Source: Marivirga lumbricoides
GTDB lineage: Bacteria > Bacteroidota > Bacteroidia > Cytophagales > Cyclobacteriaceae
Assembly (NCBI RefSeq): GCF_014636295.1
Contig: NZ_BMEC01000010.1
Span: 62,001 to 126,000 of the forward strand
Reading direction: 5' to 3'
DNA length: 64,000 bases
This document shows, piece by piece, positions 52,643-61,248 of the stretch (the stretch's first letter is position 1; the number at the start of each line of letters is the position of its first letter). The notes below the pieces were generated by a model. The model was not told the DNA's origin. It saw nothing but the letters and a program-made list of their open reading frames with translations, and did not search any database. The translations under genes were made by a program, and so were the position numbers.

Positions 52643-52672
52643 TTTAGCTTGTCAGAATATTAAATATCTTTG
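52643..52672 (+). promoter_or_regulatory. Promoter of the DUF6452 gene, nearly leaderless
   Basis: TTTAG (52643-52647), a 17-base spacer and TATCTTTG (52665-52672) match the same form seen on the minus strand ahead of the mscS-like gene. The box ends 7 bases before the ATG at 52680, so little or no 5' leader is expected. Confidence 0.6.
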
Positions 52673-52679
52673 CAGCTCC

Positions 52680-53162
52680 ATGAATAAAATATTAAGATAC
52701 TGTTTGATCGGGCTTTTTCTTTCGTTGATTTTTGCCTGTGAAGTGGATTCCAACTGTGGTAGTATTAATGTTGACTATGTAACTTTTGACGTAGTAGAAT
52801 TAAATGCTGAAGGAAGAGAGGTCGAAAAGACAGTTCTTTTTGACTCCATTAAAAGCCCACAGGCAATTATAACCATTTTTCAGCAGCCGGATACTGTTGA
52901 TTTATTACTTAGTTCATTCCGGTTACGATTAAATCCTGAAGGTGATACTACTGATTTCTATTTTTATTATGATGAGCAAGTAGATACCATTCGCTTTTCA
53001 CATGAGAAAATTAATAGGGTGGATTCTCCTGAATGTGGGATCGATATGGAATTTATAGGGCTTGATACAGTGCTTCAAACCTTTGATTCCCTAATAATTG
53101 TTAATGATACTTTAAGAAGAAGACAAGATGAGACGCCTAATATTAAGCTTTTTATTAATTAA
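52680..53162 (+). CDS. DUF6452-type lipoprotein
   Basis: The 160-residue product has a lipobox (LSLIFAC, Cys20), a beta-rich mature domain with NCGSINVDYVTFDVVEL near the start and a conserved PECGIDMEF segment. It matches the small Bacteroidota DUF6452 lipoproteins of unknown function, which commonly precede a DUF6048 gene as here. The stop overlaps the next gene by 35 bases in another frame, so the two products are likely made together. Confidence 0.78.
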   Translation: MNKILRYCLIGLFLSLIFACEVDSNCGSINVDYVTFDVVELNAEGREVEKTVLFDSIKSPQAIITIFQQPDTVDLLLSSFRLRLNPEGDTTDFYFYYDEQVDTIRFSHEKINRVDSPECGIDMEFIGLDTVLQTFDSLIIVNDTLRRRQDETPNIKLFIN

Positions 53163-53868
53163 TATATTTGCCAGTGCTGTGGTGGCACAGATTGGCCAAG
53201 CGCCTCCAACAGCTGATACTACTGAAAATGTAATCAAAAAGGAGCCTCCCAAGCCAAAGGTCCCGAAGTCATTTTACATTCCTACAGGTCTCAGGATTGG
53301 TGCAGATTTAGTGGGGTTGGGTATTAGTACTATAGGAACTAAAAGAGACAGGTATGAAATACAGGGTGACATTGATTTTCACCGTTTTTATCTATCAGGG
53401 TCATATGGTATAGCAAACTTTAAAGAATCGGGTGATGAATTTACCTATGAAAATGAAGGTTCCTATTTCAGAATTGGTGTTGATGCCAATGTGCTTAAGA
53501 TGGATCCTGACTTTAATACATTAACCTTCGGGGTAAGATATGCAGTAGCTAATTTTAGTGAAAGCCTGGCTACCAATAGAATTGATCCGGTTTATGGAGC
53601 GTACTCTGAAAATTTTACCAATCCGGATGTGAGTGCCAGGTGGTTTGAATTGACTACAGGCTTGAGAGTAATGCTTCTCGAAAATTTATATACAGGCTAT
53701 ACTTTCCGTATACAGCTCAGCAGGAAGTTGCAGGATGCGAGTAATTTCAGATCTTACGATATTCCTGGTTTTGGCCTAAGCGAATTTAAAAACCGCTGGA
53801 CTTTTAATTACTATATAGTTTACAGAATAGCATGGCGAGAAAAGAAAGTATTTATCCCCGGTAGCTAG
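53128..53868 (+). CDS. DUF6048-type predicted outer-membrane beta-barrel protein
   Basis: The 246-residue product has a signal peptide (RRLILSFLLINIFASAVVAQ), a Pro/Lys-rich segment (KKEPPKPKVPKS) and about ten amphipathic strands (YEIQGDIDFHRFYLSGSYG, LTFGVRYAVANFSE, NLYTGYTFRIQLSRKLQ, WTFNYYIVYRIAW). This looks like an OmpW/OmpX-sized barrel and matches DUF6048 by position and pattern. It starts inside the DUF6452 gene. Its function is unknown. Confidence 0.78.
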   Translation: MRRLILSFLLINIFASAVVAQIGQAPPTADTTENVIKKEPPKPKVPKSFYIPTGLRIGADLVGLGISTIGTKRDRYEIQGDIDFHRFYLSGSYGIANFKESGDEFTYENEGSYFRIGVDANVLKMDPDFNTLTFGVRYAVANFSESLATNRIDPVYGAYSENFTNPDVSARWFELTTGLRVMLLENLYTGYTFRIQLSRKLQDASNFRSYDIPGFGLSEFKNRWTFNYYIVYRIAWREKKVFIPGS

Positions 53869-53895
53869 TGGATGATTTTGAGCTTAAAGGAATTA

Positions 53896-54858
53896 TTATT
53901 TGGAAATCTTTTTGAATAGAGAATCCACAAATTCCATTTTATTAAAAACCTGTAAATCTTCTACTTTTTCACCTACACCGATATATTTTACAGGTATTTT
54001 AAATTCATCAGAAATACCAATTACTACTCCTCCTTTGGCAGTACCATCTAACTTTGTGATTGCCATAGCGGTAACATCAGTGGCTTTAGTGAACTCTCTT
54101 GCTTGTATTAGCGCATTTTGACCTGTTGAGCCATCTAAAACCAGTAGCACCTCATGAGGTGCTTCAGGAACAAATTTTTGAATAACCCGCTTAATTTTCG
54201 TAAGCTCATTCATCAGGTTCACTTTTGTATGCAGCCTTCCTGCAGTGTCAATTATTACGATGTCTGCATTTTCTTCTACTCCTTTTTTAGCAGCATCAAA
54301 TGCAACAGAAGCCGGATCAGTGTTCATTCCATGAGAAACTACAGGTACACCCACTCGCTCGCCCCACATATTAAGTTGTTCCACAGCGGCAGCCCGGAAG
54401 GTATCAGCAGCACCTAAAATAACTTTTTTTCCTTTATTTTTGTATTGTGCTGCTAGCTTACCAATAGTAGTTGTTTTACCTACTCCGTTGACACCAACAA
54501 CTAATAAGATATAAGGCTTAGTGCCTTCAGGAATAGTGAAATCCTTTAAATCTTCCGTATTATTTTCTGAAAGGAGACCTGCTATTTCTTCTTTTAATAT
54601 TTTGTCAAGTTCCTGAGCTCCCAGGTATTTGTCGCGGGCCACACGCTGTTCAATGCGATCAATTATTTTAACTGTAGTCCCTACTCCTAAATCAGAACTA
54701 ATCAAAACCTCTTCCAACTCGTCTAAAACATCCTCATCTACTTGTGATTTACCAACAACTGTTCTGCCGAGTTTGGTGAAAAAACTTTCTTTTGTTTTTT
54801 CAAGTCCTTTATCAAGTGATTCTTTCTTGTCTTTGGAGAATAAATTAAGTATGCCCAT
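53896..54858 (-). CDS. ftsY: Signal recognition particle receptor FtsY
   Basis: The 320-residue GTPase docks SRP-ribosome complexes at the membrane. It has an N-domain (about 15-95), the G1 loop GVNGVGKTTTIGKLA, DTFRAAAVEQL, DTAGRLHTKVNLM and TKLDGTAKGG. The N-terminal A-domain is short, as in Bacteroidota. Start is placed at the ATG at 54858 (MGILNLFSKD); a longer frame adds six residues. The last gene of the DUF4295-L33-L28 neighbourhood, but preceded by that operon's terminator. Confidence 0.96.
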   Translation of the reverse strand: MGILNLFSKDKKESLDKGLEKTKESFFTKLGRTVVGKSQVDEDVLDELEEVLISSDLGVGTTVKIIDRIEQRVARDKYLGAQELDKILKEEIAGLLSENNTEDLKDFTIPEGTKPYILLVVGVNGVGKTTTIGKLAAQYKNKGKKVILGAADTFRAAAVEQLNMWGERVGVPVVSHGMNTDPASVAFDAAKKGVEENADIVIIDTAGRLHTKVNLMNELTKIKRVIQKFVPEAPHEVLLVLDGSTGQNALIQAREFTKATDVTAMAITKLDGTAKGGVVIGISDEFKIPVKYIGVGEKVEDLQVFNKMEFVDSLFKKISK

Positions 54859-54964
54859 TGTATGATGTTTTATCAATCAGCTAATTGCCGGAAGTCAGTT
54901 TGTAAAGTTAATACGCAATATCCTATTAAAAGTAAGCAGTGGATAATTAATAAAGTAGCTATAA

Positions 54965-54990
54965 ACAAAAAAAGTCCCCAAAAGGGACTT
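54965..54990 (-). terminator. Terminator of the rpmB-rpmG-DUF4295 operon
   Basis: AAGTCCC (54972-54978) pairs with GGGACTT (54984-54990). Read on the minus strand the stem is followed by a seven-T run (complement of 54965-54973). Confidence 0.85.
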
Positions 54991-55019
54991 AAGATGAATA
55001 TAAATTTTTTACAAAAAAA

Positions 55020-55172
55020 TTATTTTTTAAGTGCTTCTCTGGCGTCATCCAAAGGTACAATTTCTTCACGGAATGTGTAAGCACCTGTTTTTTCGGATTT
55101 CACCGCTTTAATAACTTTAGCAAATCCCTTTGCTTCCTTATTTTTTAACGTTGCAACTACTTTCTTTGCCAT
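55020..55172 (-). CDS. DUF4295 small basic protein
   Basis: A 50-residue protein from the ATG at 55172 to TAA at 55020, beginning MAKKVVATLKNKEAKGF and ending DDAREALKK. It matches the Bacteroidota-specific DUF4295 family, which is always found after L28 and L33 genes. It is likely ribosome-associated. It lies 2 bases downstream of rpmG on the same strand. Confidence 0.92.
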   Translation of the reverse strand: MAKKVVATLKNKEAKGFAKVIKAVKSEKTGAYTFREEIVPLDDAREALKK

Positions 55173-55174
55173 GA

Positions 55175-55357
55175 TTATTTAATTTCTTTATGAACAGTAT
55201 ATTTCTTCATGATTGGGTTGTATTTTTTTAACTCCAATCTTTCAGTAGTGTTTTTTCTGTTTTTTGTGGTGATGTAGCGGGAAGTACCCTGTAAACCACT
55301 TTGCTTGTGCTCAGTGCATTCTAATATAACCTGAACTCTATTTCCTTTTTTAGCCAT
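55175..55357 (-). CDS. rpmG: 50S ribosomal protein L33
   Basis: The 60-residue product [18 protein letters not shown] ... [15 protein letters not shown] is a typical L33 of the non-zinc type: one Cys remains where zinc-type proteins have four. It sits between rpmB and the DUF4295 gene in a compact ribosomal operon. Confidence 0.97.
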   Translation of the reverse strand: MAKKGNRVQVILECTEHKQSGLQGTSRYITTKNRKNTTERLELKKYNPIMKKYTVHKEIK

Positions 55358-55383
55358 TGTGCTTAATTTTTAGCGATAGCAAA

Positions 55384-55623
55384 TTAATATACTAAATTAC
55401 CGTTTTCAACTGCTTTCTTCAAAACTGAAGAAATACCATTTTTATTAATGGTACGAATTGCACTCGCAGATACTTTTAAAGTAATCCATTTGTCCTCCTC
55501 AGGAATATAGAATCTCTTCTTTTGAAGATTGGGTAAAAATCTTCTCTTAGTTTTATTGTTAGAGTGAGAAACATTGTTTCCTACCTGAGGTCTTTTACCT
55601 GTTATTTGACAAACTCGTGCCAT
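55384..55623 (-). CDS. rpmB: 50S ribosomal protein L28
   Basis: The 79-residue product has the L28 start [20 protein letters not shown] and the region [12 protein letters not shown]. It is the first gene of the rpmB-rpmG-DUF4295 operon. One Cys at the N-terminus only, so no zinc site. Confidence 0.97.
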   Translation of the reverse strand: MARVCQITGKRPQVGNNVSHSNNKTKRRFLPNLQKKRFYIPEEDKWITLKVSASAIRTINKNGISSVLKKAVENGNLVY

Positions 55624-55805
55624 ATCTATATCTAATTATTTGTTGTCGATTTTAAATTGGTTTGCAAATATCGGCAATATTTTAATAATCACAAACCTAT
55701 ATAAGAAAATACCTTTATATTTTTTCATAAAGGATCGAAAAACACATGCCTTTTGTTAGTTTTGTGAATAGAGTTAATGCAATTTACATAAAAAAATTAA
55801 AAGTT

Positions 55806-57083
55806 ATGATTCAGGAGATCACTAAAAGCCAACAAGCCATTGATTTGGAAGATAAACATGGAGCACACAATTATCATCCTTTACCTGTGGTTTTGGCTAA
55901 AGGTGAAGGGGTTTATCTATGGGATGTTGAAGGTAAAAAGTATTACGATTTTTTATCTGCATACAGTGCGGTAAACCAGGGCCATAGCCATCCAAGAATT
56001 TTAGAAACACTTAAAAAGCAGGCTGCTACTTTAACCCTTACTTCACGGGCTTTTCATAATGATGTATTAGGTCCTTTTGAGAAATACATTACTGAATATT
56101 TCAATTTTGATAAAGTATTGCCAATGAATACTGGTGCTGAAGCCGTAGAAACAGCACTCAAAATTGCCAGAAAGTGGGCTTATGAAAAAAATGGGGTACT
56201 GGAGAATTCCGGCAAAATAATAGTTGCTGAGCAGAATTTTCACGGAAGAACTACCACTGTTATTTCTTTTTCCAGCGATGAAACAGCCAGGAAAAACTTC
56301 GGTCCTTACACTCCGGGTTTTGTTAAAATTCCTTATAACGATGTGGAGGCTCTTGAAAAGGTATTAGAAGGAGAAGATAATATTGTAGGATTTTTAATTG
56401 AACCTATCCAGGGAGAGGCCGGGGTTTATACTCCAGCTGATGACTACATGAGAAAATGTAAAGACTTATGTGAAGAGCATAATGTTCTTTTTATGGCAGA
56501 TGAAATTCAAACTGGAATTGCGAGAACGGGAAGTCTTTTAGCAGTATGTGGAAACTGTACGTGTGAAGGGCATTGCGAAAGACAAGAAACATATGTGAGA
56601 CCGGATATTTTAATTTTAGGGAAAGCGTTATCAGGAGGTTTCTATCCTGTTTCAGCTGTGTTAGCCGATGACCCTATTATGTCTGTTATTAGCCCGGGAA
56701 CACATGGGTCCACGTTTGGAGGAAACCCACTTGGAGCTGCTGTGGCACTTACAGCTCTTGAGGTAATAAAAGATGAGAAACTTGCTCAAAATGCCAGGAA
56801 ATTAGGCGAGTTATTCCGCAATAGAATCGGGAAGTTTGTAGAAAAATCAGATTTGGTAAAGCTGGTAAGAGGTAAAGGCTTGCTAAATGCGATTGTGATT
56901 AACGATTCAGAAGAGAGCTCAACAGCATGGGATATTTGCATGGCTTTAAAGGAGAATGGTTTATTGGCCAAGCCTACACACGGAAATATTATTCGTTTTG
57001 CCCCGCCTTTGGTGATGACAGAAGAGCAATTACATGAATGCTGTGATATTATTGAGAGAACGATTACCGAATTTCAAAAATAA
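55806..57083 (+). CDS. rocD: Ornithine-oxo-acid transaminase
   Basis: A PLP enzyme of aminotransferase class III (425 residues from the ATG at 55806). It has AYSAVNQGHSHPRI, FHGRTTTVISFS, DEIQTGIARTG, the PLP lysine in ILGKALSGG and THGSTFGGNPLG. It transfers the delta-amino group of ornithine to 2-oxoglutarate. Between DEIQTGIARTG and the PLP lysine there is a Cys-rich insert (C248, C251, C253 and C257, AVCGNCTCEGHC), unusual for the enzyme outside this group. An open frame from 55746 begins upstream of a -7-like box (TAGTTTTG, 55757-55764), so the later start is preferred. Confidence 0.93.
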   Translation: MIQEITKSQQAIDLEDKHGAHNYHPLPVVLAKGEGVYLWDVEGKKYYDFLSAYSAVNQGHSHPRILETLKKQAATLTLTSRAFHNDVLGPFEKYITEYFNFDKVLPMNTGAEAVETALKIARKWAYEKNGVLENSGKIIVAEQNFHGRTTTVISFSSDETARKNFGPYTPGFVKIPYNDVEALEKVLEGEDNIVGFLIEPIQGEAGVYTPADDYMRKCKDLCEEHNVLFMADEIQTGIARTGSLLAVCGNCTCEGHCERQETYVRPDILILGKALSGGFYPVSAVLADDPIMSVISPGTHGSTFGGNPLGAAVALTALEVIKDEKLAQNARKLGELFRNRIGKFVEKSDLVKLVRGKGLLNAIVINDSEESSTAWDICMALKENGLLAKPTHGNIIRFAPPLVMTEEQLHECCDIIERTITEFQK

Positions 57084-57101
57084 GTGAGCATGCATTTAAA
57101 T

Positions 57102-57139
57102 AAAAAGGGCTGATCCTTTGCAAGGATCAGCCCTTTTTT
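57102..57139 (+). terminator. Terminator after rocD
   Basis: A 17-bp perfect stem (57102-57118 with 57122-57138) with a 3-base loop and a T-run, 18 bases past the stop. Confidence 0.93.
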
Positions 57140-57303
57140 GGTTTTATGATACTTATCTACTGAAAGGCTTAATATAATGTTGTTAAACCTACTTATACGA
57201 TAAGCGTAATAAAGATGAAGTTCGTTTCTAGTACTTTCTAGTCTAAAATAGATTAAATCACTTCAAGCTGACGAAATTTTAACGCCCTCAATAATAATTA
57301 AAA

Positions 57304-57765
57304 ATGGTCAAAAATTCTTTTATAATTCTAATAATCTTTAGTTTAATGTCTTGCAAGCAACAACAAACAGCAAGTTCTCAAAGCCGGGAGCCGGAAAAGT
57401 TATTTACTCTTTCTACTACCCCCTGTTTCGGCACATGCCCTGTTTTTAATTTAGAGCTTTATTCAGATAGTACTCTGATGTTTGAAGGAAAGCAGCACAC
57501 GGATTTAGAAGGGGTTCATAAAAGAAAACTTACTGCTGCTGAATATGATGCCTTTATAGGGCTACTTAAAATGGTAAAGTGGGAAAATATGAATCCCAGA
57601 TATGTGTCTGACATGACTGATTTACCATCGCAGGAGTTCTACTATAACTTTAATGGTGAAGAAAAAAATATCTATAAATATGGAGTAGAGCCTCAGTCTT
57701 TAGGTAATTTGAGTCAGGCGCTTTTAGCGTATGTAAATGAGACAGTATTTAAAGGGGGTGAATAA
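57304..57765 (+). CDS. DUF6438-type lipoprotein
   Basis: The 153-residue product has a lipobox (IFSLMSC, Cys17) and the DUF6438 pattern with a conserved TPCFGTCPVFNLELYSDS segment and GVHKRKLTAAEYDAF. Function is unknown; the paired cysteines in PCFGTC could form a disulfide. It is convergent with the NTF2-like gene, separated by only 3 bases. Confidence 0.8.
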   Translation: MVKNSFIILIIFSLMSCKQQQTASSQSREPEKLFTLSTTPCFGTCPVFNLELYSDSTLMFEGKQHTDLEGVHKRKLTAAEYDAFIGLLKMVKWENMNPRYVSDMTDLPSQEFYYNFNGEEKNIYKYGVEPQSLGNLSQALLAYVNETVFKGGE

Positions 57766-57768
57766 CTA

Positions 57769-58287
57769 TTAATCCGTTAGATATTTTTGGGGTAACTGTT
57801 CACCTTCTAACTCATTACTCCAGAATACATTCATAATATACCATCTACCTTCTCCTTTTAAGAGCTGGATACTATTAATGCCTCTTCTTTCTACTGGTCC
57901 ATTTTCTTCCGTTCTCACTGCATAAGTGCTAAAGCAATGAGCAATGTTTCCGAATGCCTCAGTTATTCTGTAGAGCTCCTGCTCGTAAAAAGCTTTTCCT
58001 GACCTGTTCTTAATAAACATTTGGATGTATTCACCAGGAGACCAATAATTAAAACTTACTTTCCCGTTAGCATCTTTTGTTGTAGGAATTAATTTGCCTT
58101 CTTCTGCAAATAAATATTTAAACCTCTCCCAATCTCTTTCTTCATTGGCAGGACCAGAGATTACTTCTGTTAGTGCTTTCATAATAGCATCTATTGAAGC
58201 TACATCTTTTGCGTAAGGGTTATTTTGCGCAAAAGAGTTGAAATAAAAGACCTGCAATAAAAAAAACAGGAAAGGAAGCCTCTTCAT
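57769..58287 (-). CDS. Exported NTF2/SnoaL-like protein
   Basis: The 172-residue product has a signal peptide (MKRLPFLFFLLQVFYFNSFAQ) and a cone-shaped NTF2-like fold pattern: an N-terminal helical pair, ERDWERFKYLFAEEG, IQMFIKN, FYEQELYRITEAFGNIAHCFSTYAVR and SIQLLKGEGRWYIMNVFWSNE. Ligand or activity is unknown. The gene follows an XRE-type regulator after 6 bases, so they probably form an operon. Confidence 0.8.
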   Translation of the reverse strand: MKRLPFLFFLLQVFYFNSFAQNNPYAKDVASIDAIMKALTEVISGPANEERDWERFKYLFAEEGKLIPTTKDANGKVSFNYWSPGEYIQMFIKNRSGKAFYEQELYRITEAFGNIAHCFSTYAVRTEENGPVERRGINSIQLLKGEGRWYIMNVFWSNELEGEQLPQKYLTD

Positions 58288-58293
58288 ATAATA

Positions 58294-58815
58294 TTATTTG
58301 TCCAACAATTTAATCAAATCTTTATTACTGTTCAATACTGTTTCGAGCAAATCAATAATATTTTCATAGTCGGAGGCAATTTTTCTTACTGTATCACTAT
58401 GGTGGTCAGTTGACTTCATTCTATGAACATGATATGCTCTAAAGCCTGCAACCATTTTATAAATGTCTTCATTTTGAGCCTTCAAATGCTGAATTTTTTC
58501 GTAATGATCCCCAGTGGTTTTAAATGAACCCACTCTTTCTTTTATTCCCTGAAGGATTTTCTCACCGGTTAAATTATTAGGTATTATTCTGTGTTCAATC
58601 GGATTGCCTTGGCTTAAATCTGCTTTTATAATATGATTAATATCAACTTTAAAATAATCAGCAAGCTTAACAAGGTTTTCTATACTGGGTTGAGCCAGTT
58701 CCTTTTCATATGACGCTATATTTCCTCTTTTAAGGTCCACAGCTTCTGCAAGTGCAGTTTGACTGATTCCTTTTTTGTTTCGTAAGTATTTAATATTTGA
58801 CGAAATGACTGACAT
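58294..58815 (-). CDS. XRE-family helix-turn-helix regulator
   Basis: The 173-residue protein has a Cro/C1-type HTH at residues 5-62 (NIKYLRNKKGISQTALAEAVDLKRGNIASYEKELAQPSIENLVKLADYF) and a C-terminal helical region of about 90 residues that may form an oligomer. The signal is unknown. It lies divergently to ytxH/dps, with 110 AT-rich bases between, so it could regulate those stress genes or itself. Confidence 0.9.
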   Translation of the reverse strand: MSVISSNIKYLRNKKGISQTALAEAVDLKRGNIASYEKELAQPSIENLVKLADYFKVDINHIIKADLSQGNPIEHRIIPNNLTGEKILQGIKERVGSFKTTGDHYEKIQHLKAQNEDIYKMVAGFRAYHVHRMKSTDHHSDTVRKIASDYENIIDLLETVLNSNKDLIKLLDK

Positions 58816-58925
58816 ATTGATAATATTTTTAACAAAATTATTAATTTTTACTTAATAATGTAACTTTTATTTAAAGATTGAGTTATTAATGTAAAGAAAT
58901 TTATCAATCATTTAAATATAAAATT

Positions 58926-59183
58926 ATGAATAACGGTATGAAAATTTTGACAGGATTTAGTTTAGGTTTATTATCCGGAGTAGTAGCAGGATTGCTTTAT
59001 GCTCCTGAAAAAGGAGAAAAAACCAGAAAGAAATTACAAAAAAATGTAGACAAGTCTTACCAGGATTCTATGAAGAAAATAGATGAATTGAAGGCATCCC
59101 TAAGTAAGGAAATGGAATCAGTTTCCGCTAAAGGGAAAGAAACATATGAGAACTTAAAAAGCTCTGTAAATTATAAAAACTAA
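58926..59183 (+). CDS. YtxH-domain protein
   Basis: The 85-residue product has one N-terminal membrane helix (ILTGFSLGLLSGVVAGLLYAP) with the YtxH signature GLLYAPEKGEKTRKKL and a coiled-coil tail. YtxH proteins are general-stress proteins of unclear role. It precedes dps by 72 bases on the same strand. Confidence 0.92.
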   Translation: MNNGMKILTGFSLGLLSGVVAGLLYAPEKGEKTRKKLQKNVDKSYQDSMKKIDELKASLSKEMESVSAKGKETYENLKSSVNYKN

Positions 59184-59255
59184 GAGTTTTCAATACTTTA
59201 ATTGATTAGAAAACTTTAAGTGAGAATAATTTAATAGACACAGTTTATAATAAAT

Positions 59256-59741
59256 ATGGCTAGTACAAAAAGATATAGAAAATTAGGTTTCGATAAGAAA
59301 GAAACTGAGCGTTTAGTTGAGGTAATGAATACATTGCTTGCTAACTATCATTTACATTATCAGAAATTAAGAAATTTTCACTGGAATGTGAAAGGAGCTG
59401 ATTTTTTTGATCTTCATGAGCAATTTGAAGAAAGATATAATATTGCAAAAGAGAGTATTGATGAAATAGCTGAGAGAATCAGAGTTTTCGGGCATACACC
59501 TTTAAGTAATCTTAGTGATTACATGAAGCTCTCCAATATAAAAGAAGCAGGAACAGATGTTGCTGCGGAAGATATGGTAGCGGAAATCTTAAAAGATTAT
59601 GAAATATTATTATCGTATTTAACTGATGCAATGAATGCAGCTATAGATATAGGTGATGTTGGTACTGAAGATATGCTCAACACATTTATTCAGGATATGG
59701 AAAAACATCACTGGATGTTAAGCTCATTTCTTGGCAAATAA
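59256..59741 (+). CDS. dps: Dps-type ferritin-like DNA protection protein
   Basis: The 161-residue product has the Dps ferroxidase-site segments: NYHLHYQKLRNFHWNVKG, FFDLHEQFEERYNIAKESIDEIAERI and a C-terminal helix (FIQDMEKHHWMLSSF). It stores iron, consumes peroxide and protects DNA. OxyR (33264) and Fur/PerR (32431) regulators in this window are its likely controllers, but no binding site was found. It ends before a strong terminator. Confidence 0.95.
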   Translation: MASTKRYRKLGFDKKETERLVEVMNTLLANYHLHYQKLRNFHWNVKGADFFDLHEQFEERYNIAKESIDEIAERIRVFGHTPLSNLSDYMKLSNIKEAGTDVAAEDMVAEILKDYEILLSYLTDAMNAAIDIGDVGTEDMLNTFIQDMEKHHWMLSSFLGK

Positions 59742-59767
59742 ATAGCTTAACTTATTAAAAAATATCG

Positions 59768-59802
59768 AAAAGAGAAGGTGTTAATTCACCTTCTCTTTTT
59801 TT
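59768..59802. terminator. Bidirectional terminator between dps and the DsbA-like gene
   Basis: A 13-bp perfect stem (59768-59780 with 59787-59799) ending in a T-run of 8. It overlaps the last codons of the convergent DsbA-like gene. Confidence 0.9.
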
Positions 59803-60425
59803 ATGATTTCATTTATAACTGCTTCCATTTCCTCTTGGCTTCGATATCCTCTGGCAATAAGATACCCCTTATCACCTACCTGAAGCACCACTGAAGGAAA
59901 GCCATTAATTCCCATTTCCTGTGCAGTAGTGAACTCTTGATAGGTTTTAGTTTTATACAAATCGCTGTTCATTTTCTCACTGAATACCTCCCATTCAAGA
60001 TTGAATGCTGAAGCAAGCGATTGATAATTTTCCAGCTTGTTTAAATCCTTTCCATGAACATACAGCTCATTTTGTAAGGCAGAGGCAAATTGTATTGAAG
60101 ATGCGGAAGACATTGATTTAAAAACCGTCATTGCTATGCATGGAGTTTCTGAGTTTAAAGCAATAGAGCCTTCTTCAAAAATTTCCATATAAGATTTTCC
60201 AAACTTTACCCCAGTCATTTCCTCCAGCCTTGGCATGGCATCTCTTAAGTAAGAATGCATGCTGCTTAGCGGTTTCACCCTATCTCCTAAAATCATTCCG
60301 CCACTGATAGCTTCAAATTCAATTTCTTTTTTAAATTTTTCTTCAAGTGCTTTAATCACAGGGCTAAAGCCGAAGCACCATCCACAAAGCGGATCATAAA
60401 AATAAAATAATTTTGCTTTTTCCAT
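59781..60425 (-). CDS. DsbA-family thiol oxidoreductase
   Basis: The 214-residue product has a thioredoxin-like fold with active site CGWC (C14 and C17), a helical insertion and cis-proline segment GINGFPSVVL. No signal peptide is visible, so it is cytoplasmic, as for the FrnE type. It could act in thiol-disulfide exchange with bacillithiol or in peroxide defence. Confidence 0.9.
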   Translation of the reverse strand: MEKAKLFYFYDPLCGWCFGFSPVIKALEEKFKKEIEFEAISGGMILGDRVKPLSSMHSYLRDAMPRLEEMTGVKFGKSYMEIFEEGSIALNSETPCIAMTVFKSMSSASSIQFASALQNELYVHGKDLNKLENYQSLASAFNLEWEVFSEKMNSDLYKTKTYQEFTTAQEMGINGFPSVVLQVGDKGYLIARGYRSQEEMEAVINEIIKKEKVN

Positions 60426-60529
60426 GTTGCTACAACGCTTTTCAGTGCGTTGCAGTTTTATGAATTTTTTAGAGGAAATAATACTTTATCTAAATCATCA
60501 TGAATTCTAAAATAACTATCCTCTCATAA

Positions 60530-60549
60530 AACATGACATTTATCATGTT
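60530..60549. promoter_or_regulatory. CRP/FNR-like operator before the unknown Cys-containing gene
   Basis: AACATGA (60530-60536), a 6-base spacer and TCATGTT (60543-60549) form a perfect palindrome with 7-bp arms. The TGA-N6-TCA core is that of CRP/FNR-family sites. A TTG within its right end, followed by a TACCATGT-like -7 at 60570-60577, places it at about -41 to -45 of a promoter. Confidence 0.6.
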
Positions 60550-60616
60550 GTAGCCTTACCAATCTCAGTTACCATGTGCCGGATTTAAAAGAAATTTGCT
60601 TCTGAATTTTAGAGTT

Positions 60617-61222
60617 ATGGAAGCGATAAATCATAAAATAGCTAAGGAAAAAGTGCATATAAGCGATTGGGAAGAAGTAAAATCGTTTTATACATGCAAA
60701 GGGGGAGTTTGCAACAAATGTTTGCTAAAATTTAAGGGTAGAGAATCCTTGCTGCTACCAATTTCCGGCCTAATGGGTAAGAAAGATACTTTTGATGCAA
60801 TTAGCTTTTATAAGAGCATTACTGTTTGGGAGAAGCCGGTATTGTTTTATCATCAGGAAAAGAGCTTAGATCAAAAGTTGCTGATTAAATTCACTGGCAA
60901 CGAAAATTTTCAACCTGCTATTGAAACTTTGCTTCCCTACTTAGATAAGAAAAAACTACCTGCGAATATTATTTCACCTTATTCACTTTCGAAATCAAAT
61001 AGAATTAAAGAGCATAAATTAGTGCTTCTCACTAAACAGTTTTTTGAACCTCTGGGCTTTATCAAGTTGAACTTACATTCTGTAGCAGATTTTCATGAGT
61101 TTGCTTCCGAAGATAAAATAGGACTGCTAATGCTGCCACTTAAGGACTTACTTGATTACTTACAATATGCCTTTAATATAGAAAAAGAAGAACTTCTTCT
61201 TCCGGCTATTTTCCAACCCTAA
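60617..61222 (+). CDS. Unrecognised Cys-containing cytoplasmic protein
   Basis: From the ATG at 60617 the product is 201 residues; the frame opens at a TTG at 60596, but the ATG fits the predicted transcript better. It has no signal peptide or membrane helix. Near the N-terminus is YTCKGGVCNKC, i.e. C-x4-C-x2-C, which may bind metal or an Fe-S cluster. The remaining sequence is mixed alpha/beta with HKLVLLTKQFFEPLGF and LMLPLKDLLDYLQYAF. No family is recognised. It lies directly before ccoI, each preceded by a similar CRP/FNR-like palindrome. Confidence 0.75.
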   Translation: MEAINHKIAKEKVHISDWEEVKSFYTCKGGVCNKCLLKFKGRESLLLPISGLMGKKDTFDAISFYKSITVWEKPVLFYHQEKSLDQKLLIKFTGNENFQPAIETLLPYLDKKKLPANIISPYSLSKSNRIKEHKLVLLTKQFFEPLGFIKLNLHSVADFHEFASEDKIGLLMLPLKDLLDYLQYAFNIEKEELLLPAIFQP

Positions 61223-61248
61223 TGCATGATAAAACTCAAGTTAAACAC

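Noticed and set aside
55746-55805. Longer start for ornithine aminotransferase
   Set aside because: Adds 20 non-conserved residues and begins upstream of a -7-like box; the ATG at 55806 matches the family start.
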